Positions 1 to 7,530 of a DNA stretch of 64,000 bases are shown piece by piece. Numbering within the stretch: the stretch's first letter is position 1; the number at the start of each line of letters is the position of its first letter. Below the pieces are notes generated by a model. The model saw only the letters and a program-made list of their open reading frames with translations, had not been told where the DNA came from and ran no database searches. The position numbers and the translations under genes are program-made. Origin of the DNA: Heyndrickxia sporothermodurans (GTDB taxonomy: Bacteria > Bacillota > Bacilli > Bacillales > Bacillaceae_C); NCBI GenBank assembly GCA_016756695.1, contig CP066701.1:944001-1008000 (forward strand), in the 5' to 3' direction.

Positions 1-1
1 T

Positions 2-100
2 GATCAGTATATACAGGAAAGATGTGAAACTTTAAATCCTAAACTTCAATGGATTTCCAAAAATATTGATAAAGTCGAAAGTTATTTTCTTAAACCTTGA
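2..100 (+). CDS. 3' end of an unidentified gene (partial at left edge)
   Basis: An open frame enters from the left edge and runs 32 codons to a TGA. It reads DQYIQERCETLNPKLQ and ends KVESYFLKP. I do not recognise the family. It overlaps, on the opposite strand, the short ABC-ATPase-like stub at 32..130, so the two cannot both be intact ancestral genes; one explanation is a junction at which this gene replaced the body of the ATPase gene. Codon use looks plausible but the piece is too short to judge. Confidence 0.3.
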   Translation, partial: DQYIQERCETLNPKLQWISKNIDKVESYFLKP

Positions 101-130
101 ATCATCGGAATATAGTCTTGATAATTTCAT
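32..130 (-). pseudogene. Truncated N-terminus of an ABC-3C/DUF2326-like ATPase
   Basis: The ATG (130..128) overlaps the TGA of the upstream gene in an ATGA arrangement, as expected for the last gene of a translationally coupled operon. The product starts MKLSRLYSDDSRFKKITF, which resembles the N-terminus of DUF2326/ABC-three-component ATPases (pattern MKL..LYSN...F..I.F). After about 20 codons the resemblance stops and a TAA follows at codon 33; all frames then carry stops. The Walker A and the rest of the roughly 500-600 residue ATPase are absent. The family link is from memory and rests on a short match, so it is moderate at best. Confidence 0.4.
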
Positions 131-366
131 ATTTTCAACTCCAAGACGTCAGATTCAATATCGTAGTCCACCTTACCTAGTAGGAATAAAAAGTCGACTG
201 CAGGTAAAAACAAATATAGGGTATCATCACCAATTTGCTTTTCTAATGCATTATAAAGCTTTCCATAACTACATTTGTAACTATTTTCTTTGAACACCTT
301 TATTAGTAAAGCCACTGCATAAATTACGCTTCTATTTAATTCTGTAAATTTATCCGGTTTCAGCAT
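127..366 (-). CDS. ABC-3C middle-component-like small protein
   Basis: 79 residues starting MLKPDKFTELNRSVIYAVAL and ending LLGKVDYDIESDVLELKI. The pattern 'M-L-x-P-x-K ... FLFLLGK(I/V)xY' is typical of the small middle components of ABC-three-component systems (MC6/7/8-type winged-helix adaptors, recalled from the Aravind-group classification). An in-frame ATG 21 bases upstream (387) exists, but the chosen ATG at 366 follows a GGTGAT ribosome site and matches the family start. It overlaps the upstream gene by 17 bases and its stop overlaps the next ATG by 4, so the genes are coupled. The role is inferred: it would bridge an effector and the ATPase. Confidence 0.62.
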   Translation of the reverse strand: MLKPDKFTELNRSVIYAVALLIKVFKENSYKCSYGKLYNALEKQIGDDTLYLFLPAVDFLFLLGKVDYDIESDVLELKI

Positions 367-922
367 TGTTATCACCGTTTTCTCCAATGTGACATATGTA
401 ATACATAAAATGTATTACAACACTCACCATTTCCTCATTCTCTAAGAGGTCAATATCATTAGAATTTAGAAACCTATCAATAATATCATTCAAAACTTTA
501 CTAAAATAGTTTTTTTCTCGTTTGATTATAGGAATCTTATTATTAATAGTCTTCTTTATATTATTGTATGATTTCCTTAAAACTTTATTACGAGGATCAG
601 ATAAAATATCTTTAATAGTTTTAAAATAAATGCTACTTTCAATTATGACACTGTTGTAATCATAACAACCTTCTTCTTCTAGGTTATTTATTTCGTTCTT
701 TGCAGCGATGTTTATTCTTTTTAATCCATCATCGTCTTGTACTCTTTGATTAGCTTCCAATTCATCCTCTAGCTCAAACTCCAAAAAGTCAATTACTTTT
801 TTTAAATTATATGGATTAATCACATCACTTCTTAAATGTATAACGTTTTGCTGATATACATTACCATCATTATTAAAGACTGGGCTGTAATCGCCACTTG
901 TGGTGGTTTTACTCCTCGTCAT
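350..922 (-). CDS. ABC-3C-associated protein (effector/C-terminal-domain-like)
   Basis: 190 residues. The N-terminal tail contains SGDYSPVFNNDGNVYQQNVI, the low-complexity 'GD.SP.FN..GNV' linker often seen in ABC-3C effector or CTD proteins. The rest is predicted helical (VIDFLEFELEDELEANQR; many Asn/Lys/Glu) with a C-terminal segment MVSVVIHFMYYICHIGENGD. No nuclease, protease or other catalytic motif is visible. The start ATG overlaps the TGA of the 59-codon membrane-protein gene (ATGA) and the end overlaps the middle-component gene, giving a tight operon. Base composition is very AT-rich. Assignment rests on context, the linker and gene order, not on a catalytic motif. Confidence 0.58.
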   Translation of the reverse strand: MTRSKTTTSGDYSPVFNNDGNVYQQNVIHLRSDVINPYNLKKVIDFLEFELEDELEANQRVQDDDGLKRINIAAKNEINNLEEEGCYDYNSVIIESSIYFKTIKDILSDPRNKVLRKSYNNIKKTINNKIPIIKREKNYFSKVLNDIIDRFLNSNDIDLLENEEMVSVVIHFMYYICHIGENGDNNAETG

Positions 923-1098
923 TTCCTATCACCAAAGTTACCTTTAACATCACCTTTATTTGTGAAAATAGGACTATTCTTTCCTTTTGTTTCATTTGTG
1001 TTTTGGTTTACCCTTATAGATTTAAACAAATAGCCTCCTGTTGCCCCAAGGAGAAGCGTTAGGAGATGAGTTAAAACAGTTGTCCAATCAATTGTCAT
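919..1098 (-). CDS. 59-residue single-pass membrane protein, first gene of the ABC-3C-like cassette
   Basis: A short gene with a convincing ribosome site (GAAGAAGGTGATTTTAAATG). The product begins MTIDWTTVLTHLLTLLLGAT; residues about 8-25 form one transmembrane helix, followed by a polar tail ending FTNKGDVKGNFGDRK. The tail motif 'SPIFTNKGDVKGNFG' is a near relative of the 'SPVFNNDGNVYQQN' linker in the next gene, suggesting that the two proteins share a domain type or that the effector is split into a membrane anchor plus a soluble part. Its TGA overlaps the next ATG. No homologue name is claimed. Confidence 0.62.
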   Translation of the reverse strand: MTIDWTTVLTHLLTLLLGATGGYLFKSIRVNQNTNETKGKNSPIFTNKGDVKGNFGDRK

Positions 1099-1188
1099 TT
1101 AAAATCACCTTCTTCTAAATTGTCATTTCCTTGTAAAAGTCTAAAATCATTATTCCAAACTATGAAAATATTTACAATACTTATCAAT

Positions 1189-1242
1189 TAAAAAACTCCC
1201 AAGGATAACCAGATATTTTTAATCTGTATCCTTTAAGGGAGT
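1189..1242 (-). terminator. Rho-independent terminator
   Basis: ACTCCC (1195-1200) and AGGATA pair with TATCCT and GGGAGT (1237-1242); on the minus strand the stem is followed by a T tract. It lies just downstream of the 82-codon gene at 1262..1510. Confidence 0.7.
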
Positions 1243-1261
1243 ATATTGGAATCTATTTATA

Positions 1262-1510
1262 TTATAAACTTTGCATTCTGGGCCAATCTCTATATTGTTC
1301 CTCAACCTGTTTCATTACAGCATTTGATATAACTTCAAGTTGTTTTCGTGTGATTTTTTCTTGTATGAGCATTCTTTTTACCGCTAGTTTTACTTTAGCA
1401 TAGATGTCGATGTTCACTTGTCCGATTAACTGAGAGCTGTTTTTAACTTCTTTAACAGTTTTATGGATTAAATCAGCTATAAATTGATTATCAAATGCAT
1501 CCAATTCCAA
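1262..1510 (-). CDS. Hypothetical small helical protein (82 aa)
   Basis: Starts with TTG, reading MELDAFDNQFIADLIHK and ending QYRDWPRMQSL. It is predicted all-helical and charged, with no recognised domain. A terminator follows it, which supports that it is transcribed. The start is uncertain: no strong ribosome site precedes the TTG, and the gene lies only 8 bases after the stop of a small upstream frame (1519..1689), so translational coupling is possible. Probably a phage or genomic-island accessory gene. Confidence 0.45.
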   Translation of the reverse strand: MELDAFDNQFIADLIHKTVKEVKNSSQLIGQVNIDIYAKVKLAVKRMLIQEKITRKQLEVISNAVMKQVEEQYRDWPRMQSL

Positions 1511-1518
1511 TGAAGTTA

Positions 1519-1689
1519 TTACTTTATAGAACTCATTTCTTCATCAGATAAGCCCAAATCATCCATTTGTTTTGCTTCTTCATCAACTTCTTTTTTCATA
1601 TGCACCATCATCCTGACTACGTCTGCAGCTTGGATAATTATGAAATACAAAACACCTGTTAACCCTTTTGAAAAGACTGATGGGTCCAA
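1519..1689 (-). CDS. Possible small hydrophobic protein (56 aa)
   Basis: Open frame from a TTG at 1689 to TAA at 1521..1519. It reads LDPSVFSKGLTGVLYFIIIQ then AADVVRMMVHMKKEVDEEAK: a short hydrophobic segment followed by an acidic amphipathic tail. Internal ATGs near codons 28-29 could be the real start. No good ribosome site is visible. It is listed because it is co-oriented and immediately upstream of the 82-codon gene; it may be decayed or non-coding. Confidence 0.28.
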   Translation of the reverse strand: MDPSVFSKGLTGVLYFIIIQAADVVRMMVHMKKEVDEEAKQMDDLGLSDEEMSSIK

Positions 1690-1708
1690 ATCGAAAGCAT
1701 TTTAATTA

Positions 1709-2599
1709 TTAAGAATCCAGGTCAAAGGTTAATTGAATATGCGCCTTTTTATCCAACCTTCGCTTCTTAAGTAAATCCTCGCCTCTAACACCTCTTTTAT
1801 ATCTTCTTTGAACAGTTGTATACTGCAGTCCGGCTTCTTTTGCCCATACACTCAACGGTTTAATAATTCCGTTAATTTCCACATGTTGCCAATGTTCTCC
1901 GATTGGTGCCAAGAGGTCCTCTTCCTTACATCCGGTACGGAGCCTTCTTTGTATGGTTTTATAGGAGAGACCACTAATTTCGGCCCATTCTCCAATCGTT
2001 CTACTCTCACCATTAATAGGTATGTACACACTATTCCTTTTATTTCTTGATTGTTCAAGATTCGTACTCCATTTGCAGTTTCCAGGTTCATAATTTCCAT
2101 TTACATCTATTCTATCAATCGACAAACCATCTTCATAACCATTATTCATTGCCCAATCTTCAAAGGCTTCAAACTGCTTCCAATCATCACATACAGAAAT
2201 TCCCCTTCCACCATATCGTTCATAATAATCCAAATTTGGATTTTCACATCTTGAATGCATGAGAGACCAAATATTATATAATCTTGTCCATCTCATTCCA
2301 TGAGTTTTACTGGTTTCTTTCTTCTTAACAAAAATACAATTTTCAGGGTAATACCCGTCATCCTTGTCTTTCCTAGCTAATTCTAACCCTTCTTGATAAC
2401 CATTGTGCGCGGCCCAATTTACAAAAGCTACAGGATCCTCTCTCCATTCATCACAAATCCATAAATGTTCACCTTTATAACGGTTATCTATATTACTTCC
2501 ATAACATTTAAGTCTTATAGTTTTCCATACTTTATAAACTTTAGTTCCGCTCAATCCGTGTCTTTCACCTAATGCCAATATAAACACCTCGACTTGCAT
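1709..2599 (-). CDS. HNH/AP2-type phage protein with duplicated modules
   Basis: 296 residues. Two copies of one module are visible. The better one (about residues 100-175) has RLYNIWSLMHSRCENPN, YGGRGISVCDDW, GLSIDRIDVNGNYEPGNCKW; the 'RIDVNGNYEPGNCKW' string is the hallmark of HNH-like phage endonuclease/AP2 proteins. The first module (about 20-90) shows the diverged counterpart LRKxWxxIRxKCYG, ICDEW, NWAAHNGYQEG and YYPENCIFV. The C-terminal third carries two copies of a DNA-binding repeat of NUMOD1 type (IGEWAEISGLSYKTIQRRLR and LSVWAKEAGLQYTTVQRRYK). Likely a stand-alone homing-endonuclease relative. Whether the nuclease is active is not shown: the first His of an HNH motif is not obvious. 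Confidence 0.7.
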   Translation of the reverse strand: MQVEVFILALGERHGLSGTKVYKVWKTIRLKCYGSNIDNRYKGEHLWICDEWREDPVAFVNWAAHNGYQEGLELARKDKDDGYYPENCIFVKKKETSKTHGMRWTRLYNIWSLMHSRCENPNLDYYERYGGRGISVCDDWKQFEAFEDWAMNNGYEDGLSIDRIDVNGNYEPGNCKWSTNLEQSRNKRNSVYIPINGESRTIGEWAEISGLSYKTIQRRLRTGCKEEDLLAPIGEHWQHVEINGIIKPLSVWAKEAGLQYTTVQRRYKRGVRGEDLLKKRRLDKKAHIQLTFDLDS

Positions 2600-2867
2600 G
2601 TTTTGAACATAAAAAGATAACTAGTGTATAATCTCATTTCCCCAAACCCATATTTTAACATACACTTTAAGTTTTGGCGTTCTACACTCTAAATCTAAAG
2701 TGCAACAACATCTAGCCAACAAACAATATGACTATGAAATTGAAAAAGGCATCTCACTTATTAAAGGACCGCTCCCTTGAATAGAATTACTAAATCTTCT
2801 ATTGACTGGTTACTAATTCCAATATAATATTATTATATGTGATATTATCAAAAAAGCAGGTGACACA

Positions 2868-3497
2868 ATGGCCAAAAGAAGTTATGACTCCAAACTAATT
2901 AGAATAAAAGGGATAAAGGCAAATAAGAATCCCCTTAACAGTAAAGTTGAAATTAGAACTTCTCTGAGAATTCCTTTAAAGAGAGGCATTGCTTCATGTA
3001 TCCTTATGAATCCAAGTACCGCTGATAGTATTGACTCCGATGATACCATTAACTCTGTTACTGAATACATTCATAAGAACATCCCTGAAATTCATTGGAT
3101 AAGGTTTTATAACCTTTACCCTTTTTATGAACCTAGGTCACCCAAGATCTATAATCTAATTCATAACTTAACACCATTAGAATATAGTACTGCAATGGAT
3201 TCAAATAGACTAGAAATTAAGAAATCCCTTGAATCAACTACTCATTTGTTTCTTGGTTACGGCCAATGCAGTGGAGATTCAAATGATAAGGCCCGTTATT
3301 ATGATATCGAAACAGTTAAGTTATTGAATATGATTGAGAAGAAGTATAAGAACGATATTTTTGTATTTGAAACTTCTCAATCAAATAAGATACTTATCAA
3401 AAATAAGTATCCTAGACATCCTAACCCTAACAATGAACACTTTGCTATTAATCATCACAAGTGTCACATTAAGAACGGATTGATAATACTAAATTAA
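2868..3497 (+). CDS. DUF1643 domain protein
   Basis: 209 residues, preceded by GCAGGTGACACAATG. The DUF1643 signature is present: RGIASCILMNPSTADSIDSD near residue 45, then RFYNLYPFYEPRSP, HLFLGYG and a C-terminal FETSQSNKILIKNKYPRHPN resembling the family's 'G.P.HPLY' motif. The family is found in phages and genomic islands; its biochemical function is not known to me. Unlike its neighbours it is on the plus strand with its own start signals, so it is probably a separately acquired cargo gene. Confidence 0.75.
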   Translation: MAKRSYDSKLIRIKGIKANKNPLNSKVEIRTSLRIPLKRGIASCILMNPSTADSIDSDDTINSVTEYIHKNIPEIHWIRFYNLYPFYEPRSPKIYNLIHNLTPLEYSTAMDSNRLEIKKSLESTTHLFLGYGQCSGDSNDKARYYDIETVKLLNMIEKKYKNDIFVFETSQSNKILIKNKYPRHPNPNNEHFAINHHKCHIKNGLIILN

Positions 3498-3737
3498 GAG
3501 ACACTGGGTGAATACTATTCCATGTTATTCAACAATCGGGCGCCTTTCTTGATGATTGGCGTTATTTTGCAATCTTTGGAGCGTTTCTGCAATAAGCAGA
3601 AGCTGTTTCACTAACGGATCGGATGAATGTTTAATGGTTTATCGCTAAACAAATAGGCAAATTTTATCCTATTATCTAGAACTTAAAGTTTTGTAATTTA
3701 AATAGTTATTCCTCTAATAAGGGAGATAGTATACATC

Positions 3738-3943
3738 TCATTTATTAAATTTTCCGCCTATGTATGTATGTGATTCCATACCAATAATAGGAGCAAATAT
3801 CACATCTGGGATACTATTTATAATCTCTAAAATCTGTTCTATTTTTATTATTTCAATTGAGAGTGGATTAATAAAAATTAAATACTCTATTTTATTTTTG
3901 TAATTGTATATCCATTTTAACAAATACTTATCTGCGCTAATTC
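3738..3943 (-). pseudogene. Gene remnant cut at its 5' end by an IS66 end
   Basis: An open frame on the minus strand ends YIGGKFNK at 3738. Its first nine codons (MLIFYSSGL, 3971..3945) lie inside the terminal sequence of an IS66 element, so only 3738..3943 is native. The remaining product (RISADKYLLKW, FINPLSIEIIKIEQI, FAPIIGMESHTYIGGKFNK) is unrecognised. The native start is missing. Confidence 0.35.
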
Positions 3944-4259
3944 GTAAGCCCGAACTATAAAAAATAAGCATACCTTAACCGTACGCATCATAAATCACCG
4001 TATATCATGATTTTTTTAATCAGATATACGGTGATTTCATTTTATCTGCCACATTCTGCTTGGATCATTTTTGACCAAGGCATATATTGATTTAAAATTT
4101 CCGAATGTTGATAGATATCAAGATTCGGAAAATCCGTCAGTAACTTCAAGAGATAACGATAGAAATCCACTCCGTTTGCTTTTGCCGTTTCTGCGATACT
4201 TAAACAGATGGCGTTGGCTTTTGCACCAGCTTCACTGACGGAAAAGAGCCAGTTTTTTC
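3944..4259 (-). mobile_element. IS66-family 3' end fragment (copy 1 of an identical 316-bp repeat)
   Basis: Begins with GTAAGC, the conserved tip of IS66-family inverted repeats, and encodes on the minus strand the last ~72 codons of TnpC (KNWLFSVSEAGAKANAICL ... MIQAECGR, stop at 4042). By eye it is identical to 8587..8902. It stops abruptly inside the KNWLF codons, where it meets an oppositely oriented IS66 fragment. Confidence 0.85.
3992..4037. terminator. Hairpin at the IS66 end (copy 1)
   Basis: AAATCACCGTATATC (3992-4006) pairs perfectly with GATATACGGTGATTT (4023-4037). It lies just past the tnpC stop, is AT-rich, and probably terminates transcription out of or into the element. Confidence 0.6.
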
Positions 4260-4263
4260 TTTT

Positions 4264-4467
4264 ATGTGTTTAAGTCCTAAAAGGAAAAACTGGATTTTTG
4301 CAAACACTCCGAAAGGAGCGAAGGCTAGTGCTGTGACTTATAGTATTGTAGAAACAGCCAAAGAAAATGGGCTTAATCCTTATCAATACTTGATGTACAT
4401 TTTCGAGAAGCTTCCCAATGTAGATGCGAGTAATGAGAACGCCATTGATCGGATTTTTAAAGCCTGA
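4264..4467 (+). pseudogene. C-terminal fragment of a second, different IS66 TnpC
   Basis: On the plus strand, codons from about 4279 read KRKNWIFANTPKGAKASAVT, VETAKENGLNPYQYL and LPNVDASNEN, matching the conserved C-terminus of IS66 transposases but only about half identical to the minus-strand copy next door. The first ~6 codons (MCLSPK) are junction sequence. The catalytic DDE region is missing, so this is a relic. Confidence 0.75.
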
Positions 4468-4868
4468 TTTTCTACTTCTGTCAAAAATGTCTCGTCATAT
4501 TCAAATTCCTGTACCTCCGATAAATATCTTATATTTTTTGCTGCTTCAATTCCTCGCCTACGCAAGGCTTTCGATTTTACCAAATCACAATAATAAATGG
4601 TATTCGCTGTAGTTGGTACTGAGCCAGCTAATTGAGTAAGATAGGTTACGCCGCCCACATCCTCCAGTATCCCTTTTTGATTTAGTTGTTTGGAAACAGT
4701 GACCACATCAATATCTTTATAGCCACCCTTTATACTCTTTAATTCTGGTTTTAATTCTTCCTCTGGAATAAGTAATGATAAGGTTTTGAATAGTTTGTCA
4801 TCACCTTTGTTGCTTAACTCTGCTGCTAATTTATTTACATACCAATTAGGTGCTCCTGTCGCAATTAA
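4383..4868 (-). pseudogene. Replicative helicase DnaB N-domain fragment in a chimeric frame
   Basis: The frame is open from 4868 to 4383 without an obvious start. The middle part (about 4740 down to 4462) reads DIDVVTVSKQLNQKG, LEDVGGVTYLTQLAGSVP and TTANTIYYCDLVKSKALRRR, a clear DnaB N-terminal domain. Downstream of FLTEVENQALK the frame runs antisense into the IS66 fragment and is no longer DnaB. Upstream lies TGAPNWYVNKLAAELSNKGD and LIPEEELKPELKS, which is not typical DnaB and may be another fragment. The ATPase domain is absent, so it is a phage or plasmid replication-gene remnant. Confidence 0.6.
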
Positions 4869-4989
4869 TCATATCGGCACATGTTTCAACAGATTTTTCA
4901 AAGCGATAAATAAATACAACTTCAATATATCTTTGTCCATCTTTCGAGTGCGGCTTAATGACTTCTAATTTTTGAAATAGGCCCGAGAT
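4846..4989 (-). pseudogene. Unidentified fragment, possibly a recombinase C-terminus
   Basis: A 47-codon frame with no start reads FQKLEVIKPHSKDGQRYIEV, VFIYRFEKSVETCADMINCD, then stops. The pattern 'I.PH...DG.R..EV.F.YRF' is reminiscent of C-terminal tails of large serine recombinases, but this is only an impression. It overlaps the chimeric DnaB frame by a few codons. Confidence 0.25.
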
Positions 4990-5008
4990 TTACTGGTGTT
5001 CCATACAA

Positions 5009-5233
5009 TTATAAATTGTTATACACAACTTCCAGTAGCTTGATAATATTGTCTTGACGTTGAAACAGTTCGTCCTGACGTTGAAATAGTTTGTCAAGAG
5101 TTTTCGTTATACTTTGAATGGCATTACCTGTGCCATAAAGTTTATTCTTGAACTCTACAAGCCCTTGCTTTATCTTTTCAATTTTATTGTCAATTACATC
5201 GGCGTATGCGAGCCATAGTATAAATTCGTACAT
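5009..5233 (-). CDS. Small coiled-coil protein (74 aa), unknown
   Basis: Reads MYEFILWLAYADVIDNKIEK, then KNKLYGTGNAIQSITKTLDK and the internal repeat KLFQRQDELFQRQDNIIKLL, a clear heptad-rich coiled coil with an 'LFQRQDx' duplication. No strong ribosome site precedes the ATG. It could be the tail of a phage protein (tail-fibre- or holin-associated coils look like this) or a relic in the mosaic. No function is claimed. Confidence 0.35.
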   Translation of the reverse strand: MYEFILWLAYADVIDNKIEKIKQGLVEFKNKLYGTGNAIQSITKTLDKLFQRQDELFQRQDNIIKLLEVVYNNL

Positions 5234-5444
5234 AAAAGGATTAGATTAGTCATTCCTAGGTCCAGTTTAAAAAATTGGGTATTGCTAGGCCTAGTTTCGT
5301 ATTGCAAAAAATGTGCTATTGCCGTTTATTATTTTCAGGATAGTATTTAACAACAAGAGTCAAATTGAACAGTTGTTTTTCAGTCTTTTTTCATATCGAG
5401 AAACATATACTCAGTAAGAATGACTTTAGAATAGGAGGATCTAA

Positions 5445-5654
5445 ATGACAAACAACAACCTGTTAAGCTTTTATGATCCATATGTTTATCAGACATTAAC
5501 AACCATTGTTGGTAAAATTGTTACTGTTCAAACCATAAGAGGTAGCGTTCGTGGCTCCTTGAAAAATGTATTGCCAGATCACATTGTTGTCGAATCTAAC
5601 GGAACTCCCTTTTTTATTCGTACCCAGCAAATTATTTGGGTTTTTCCTGGTTAA
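5445..5654 (+). CDS. DUF2642 (YuzF-like) protein
   Basis: 69 residues after a strong AGGAGG site (5433-5438). It reads DPYVYQTLTTIVGKIVTVQT, RGSVRGSLKNVLPDHIVVES and PFFIRTQQIIWVFPG, the compact Sm-like DUF2642 fold found in spore-forming Bacillaceae, where such proteins are often spore-associated. Its stop is followed by AAAAAGGA, which is also found just before the ribosome site of the manganese catalase gene at 7531. Removing the intervening insertion sequence leaves 24 bases between the two genes, so they were probably one operon. Confidence 0.75.
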   Translation: MTNNNLLSFYDPYVYQTLTTIVGKIVTVQTIRGSVRGSLKNVLPDHIVVESNGTPFFIRTQQIIWVFPG

Positions 5655-5735
5655 CAAAAAGGAGGTAGTGTCAAAAGTTCTATGAAAACTCAATAGACAC
5701 TCAGTTCTCTTTACAGTTATTGGTGGAACGGCCCC

Positions 5736-5887
5736 GCAATCGCTCTTGACAAACACGCCAATGGTTTGAATTCAGGATAACAAGGGCGAAGGGGACAAAA
5801 AGAAGGCATGCCAAATAAGCCCTTGGTTTTTACAATTTTAAACCATTGGCAAGTTCGGTTTGTCAAGAGTTCGCTCCGCCGATTGCT
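5736..5887. repeat. Long imperfect palindrome inside the insertion sequence
   Basis: Nested pairs: GCAATCG (5736-5742) with CGATTGC (5881-5887), CTCTTGACAAAC (5743-5754) with GTTTGTCAAGAG (5859-5870), GCCAATGGTTT (5757-5767) with AAACCATTGGC (5841-5851), and CAAGGGC with GCCCTTG. It lies just downstream of the transposase stop. It could be a terminator-like or insulating structure, or a nested palindromic element. Confidence 0.75.
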
Positions 5888-5926
5888 GAATAGCTCAAAA
5901 GCTTAAGGGCTCTGCTAAACAAAAAG

Positions 5927-7410
5927 TTAGGCAGACCTTTGTTCAAAAATCCACTGTTGGGCTAGTCCAATAAGCTTTGTCCATCGAGCTGGCATTGTTG
6001 GCAACCCTGATATCTCTGGATTAACAACAGGCACTTTACCTTCTAGGGATGCATGAGGACGTAGAAAGTTAAAATAAGCCACAAACAGGGTGACATAAGA
6101 AACAGATCCTTGTTCGGATCCAAAGCCATGCGTAGAGCGATAATTGCCCTTGAAAGTTCGGTTCAGTCTCTCGATGATTTGTTTCAGAGGCCTATATTCA
6201 GCCGAAACCGGGTCCTCATTCGTCAATCCGATGACTTGTTTCACATCAAAGCGAATTCCATGCTGGGCGAAAAAGTGTTGAGCCAGAAGGTAAATTGGAT
6301 TTCCATCGACTACGAAGGTAAGATTCTCCGGGATCTCTTTCATCTTCACTAACACTTTATCAATGGCTCGAATGGCTGATGCTGTATCCCGATTAGGAGA
6401 CACAGGATAGGAAAGAATAATCTTTTTTACCGCATCAAAAAAGAAAAATAAGTAGTGCCATTTTCCGTTCACTTTGATGTAAGTTTCATCTCCGGAAATT
6501 GATCGGAAAGCTCGTACGGATAATGATCCACATAAGACTTAAGCAAAAGTGCCACACTGTTTTCGTAATTCAATATCGTTTGATGAGAAATCGCTACACC
6601 GTGGATATCTTGCATAATGGCTGCTGTCCTACGGGCCGAAAGTCCATAGTTTATGTGATAGGTCAAAATCAAACCCAATGTATGTGGTGAAGCATAGATC
6701 TTGGACAAATCAACCCTTGGAAGTTCAGGTGATTGTTTAGACAAAGGTAAAAAGTCTATATGAAACTGACGAAAAATATATCTTACTTTAAATGCTTGAG
6801 GATCTTTTTCAAATCGTTTCTTCTCTTTGGGAGACATCGCTTGCAGCTTCTTTTGATAATAGGAACAGTCATTATTTTTACACTTGAAAACGGAGAAATC
6901 TTTCCGTTCCTTGATCTTCTCAAGAGTTCTGGCACAGTGAGGGCATTTTAAAATAGCCTCTTTGGAAAAACGATTCTTATCACTGAATAGACAAGAACAT
7001 ACCTTACATTGAAACTGACCTTTATCTCCATTGTTGGCATAAAGAAAGTCCGAAGGAGCACCACACTGTGGACAGTTCAATGATTTAGGTACTGATACTT
7101 TTGAATTAGCACGCCTTTGAACCGGTTTGAGAGGTTTCCCGTGCTGCTCATAGAACTCTTGTAAAAGAATTTTATAGTCAAGCTGTTCAATCGTTTCAAT
7201 AATCGGAAGATCATCTACCTGAAGCTTTCGATAAGGCATATTAACGGGCTCTTCCGTTGGTTTCTCAAACATATTTTCACCTACAAGAAGAGTCAATAAA
7301 TAACGAATAATATGTTCTTGATACTTGATAAATTCGAGTAAATAGGTTAATAATTGAGGATACAACTTGTCACTTCCTGTTCTAAGGTATTGTGTGTGTG
7401 GTAACCTCAA
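5927..7410 (-). pseudogene. Transposase (zinc ribbon + DDE), frameshifted
   Basis: Two overlapping frames make one transposase. The upstream frame (7410..6469; a better start with an AGGTGA site is ATG 7272) has Cys pairs CPQCGAPSDFLYANNG and CKVCSCLFS, a second ribbon CPHCARTLE/CKNNDCSYY, and an HTH (GLSARRTAAIMQDIHG). The downstream frame (6472..5927) carries the DDE core: GDETYIKVNGKWHY straddles the junction, then FVVDGNPIYLL and PLKQIIERLNRTFKGN. Joining them requires a -1 step near 6490-6500; no slippery heptamer is seen, so a base loss is more likely than programmed frameshifting. The element is probably inactive. Confidence 0.75.
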
Positions 7411-7530
7411 TTATCCTTAGGTTTCAGGGGGTGGCAAGTTTTTTGCTTGTGAAGCTCTTTAAATCAAGGAATTATTAACTTTTTACTATAGATGTTTTGA
7501 CAATACGAAAAAGGAAGTGGAGGGGAAATA

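Larger units (their letters stand above)
5664..7507 (-). mobile_element. Insertion sequence with zinc-ribbon DDE transposase, 8-bp target duplication
   Basis: Flanked by the direct repeat AAAAAGGA (5656-5663 and 7508-7515). The ends form imperfect inverted repeats: left GGTAGTGTCAAAAGTTCTAT, right (reverse complement) CGTATTGTCAAAACATCTAT. The element is 1844 bp and contains a frameshifted transposase gene plus a long palindrome near its left end. The 8-bp duplication and the DDE core resemble IS6-like elements, but the long zinc-ribbon N-terminus is unlike classical IS6; the family should be checked. Confidence 0.8.

Noticed and set aside
6469..6505. Programmed -1 frameshifting for the zinc-ribbon DDE transposase
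   Set aside because: No X-XXY-YYZ slippery heptamer or downstream pseudoknot is visible at the overlap.
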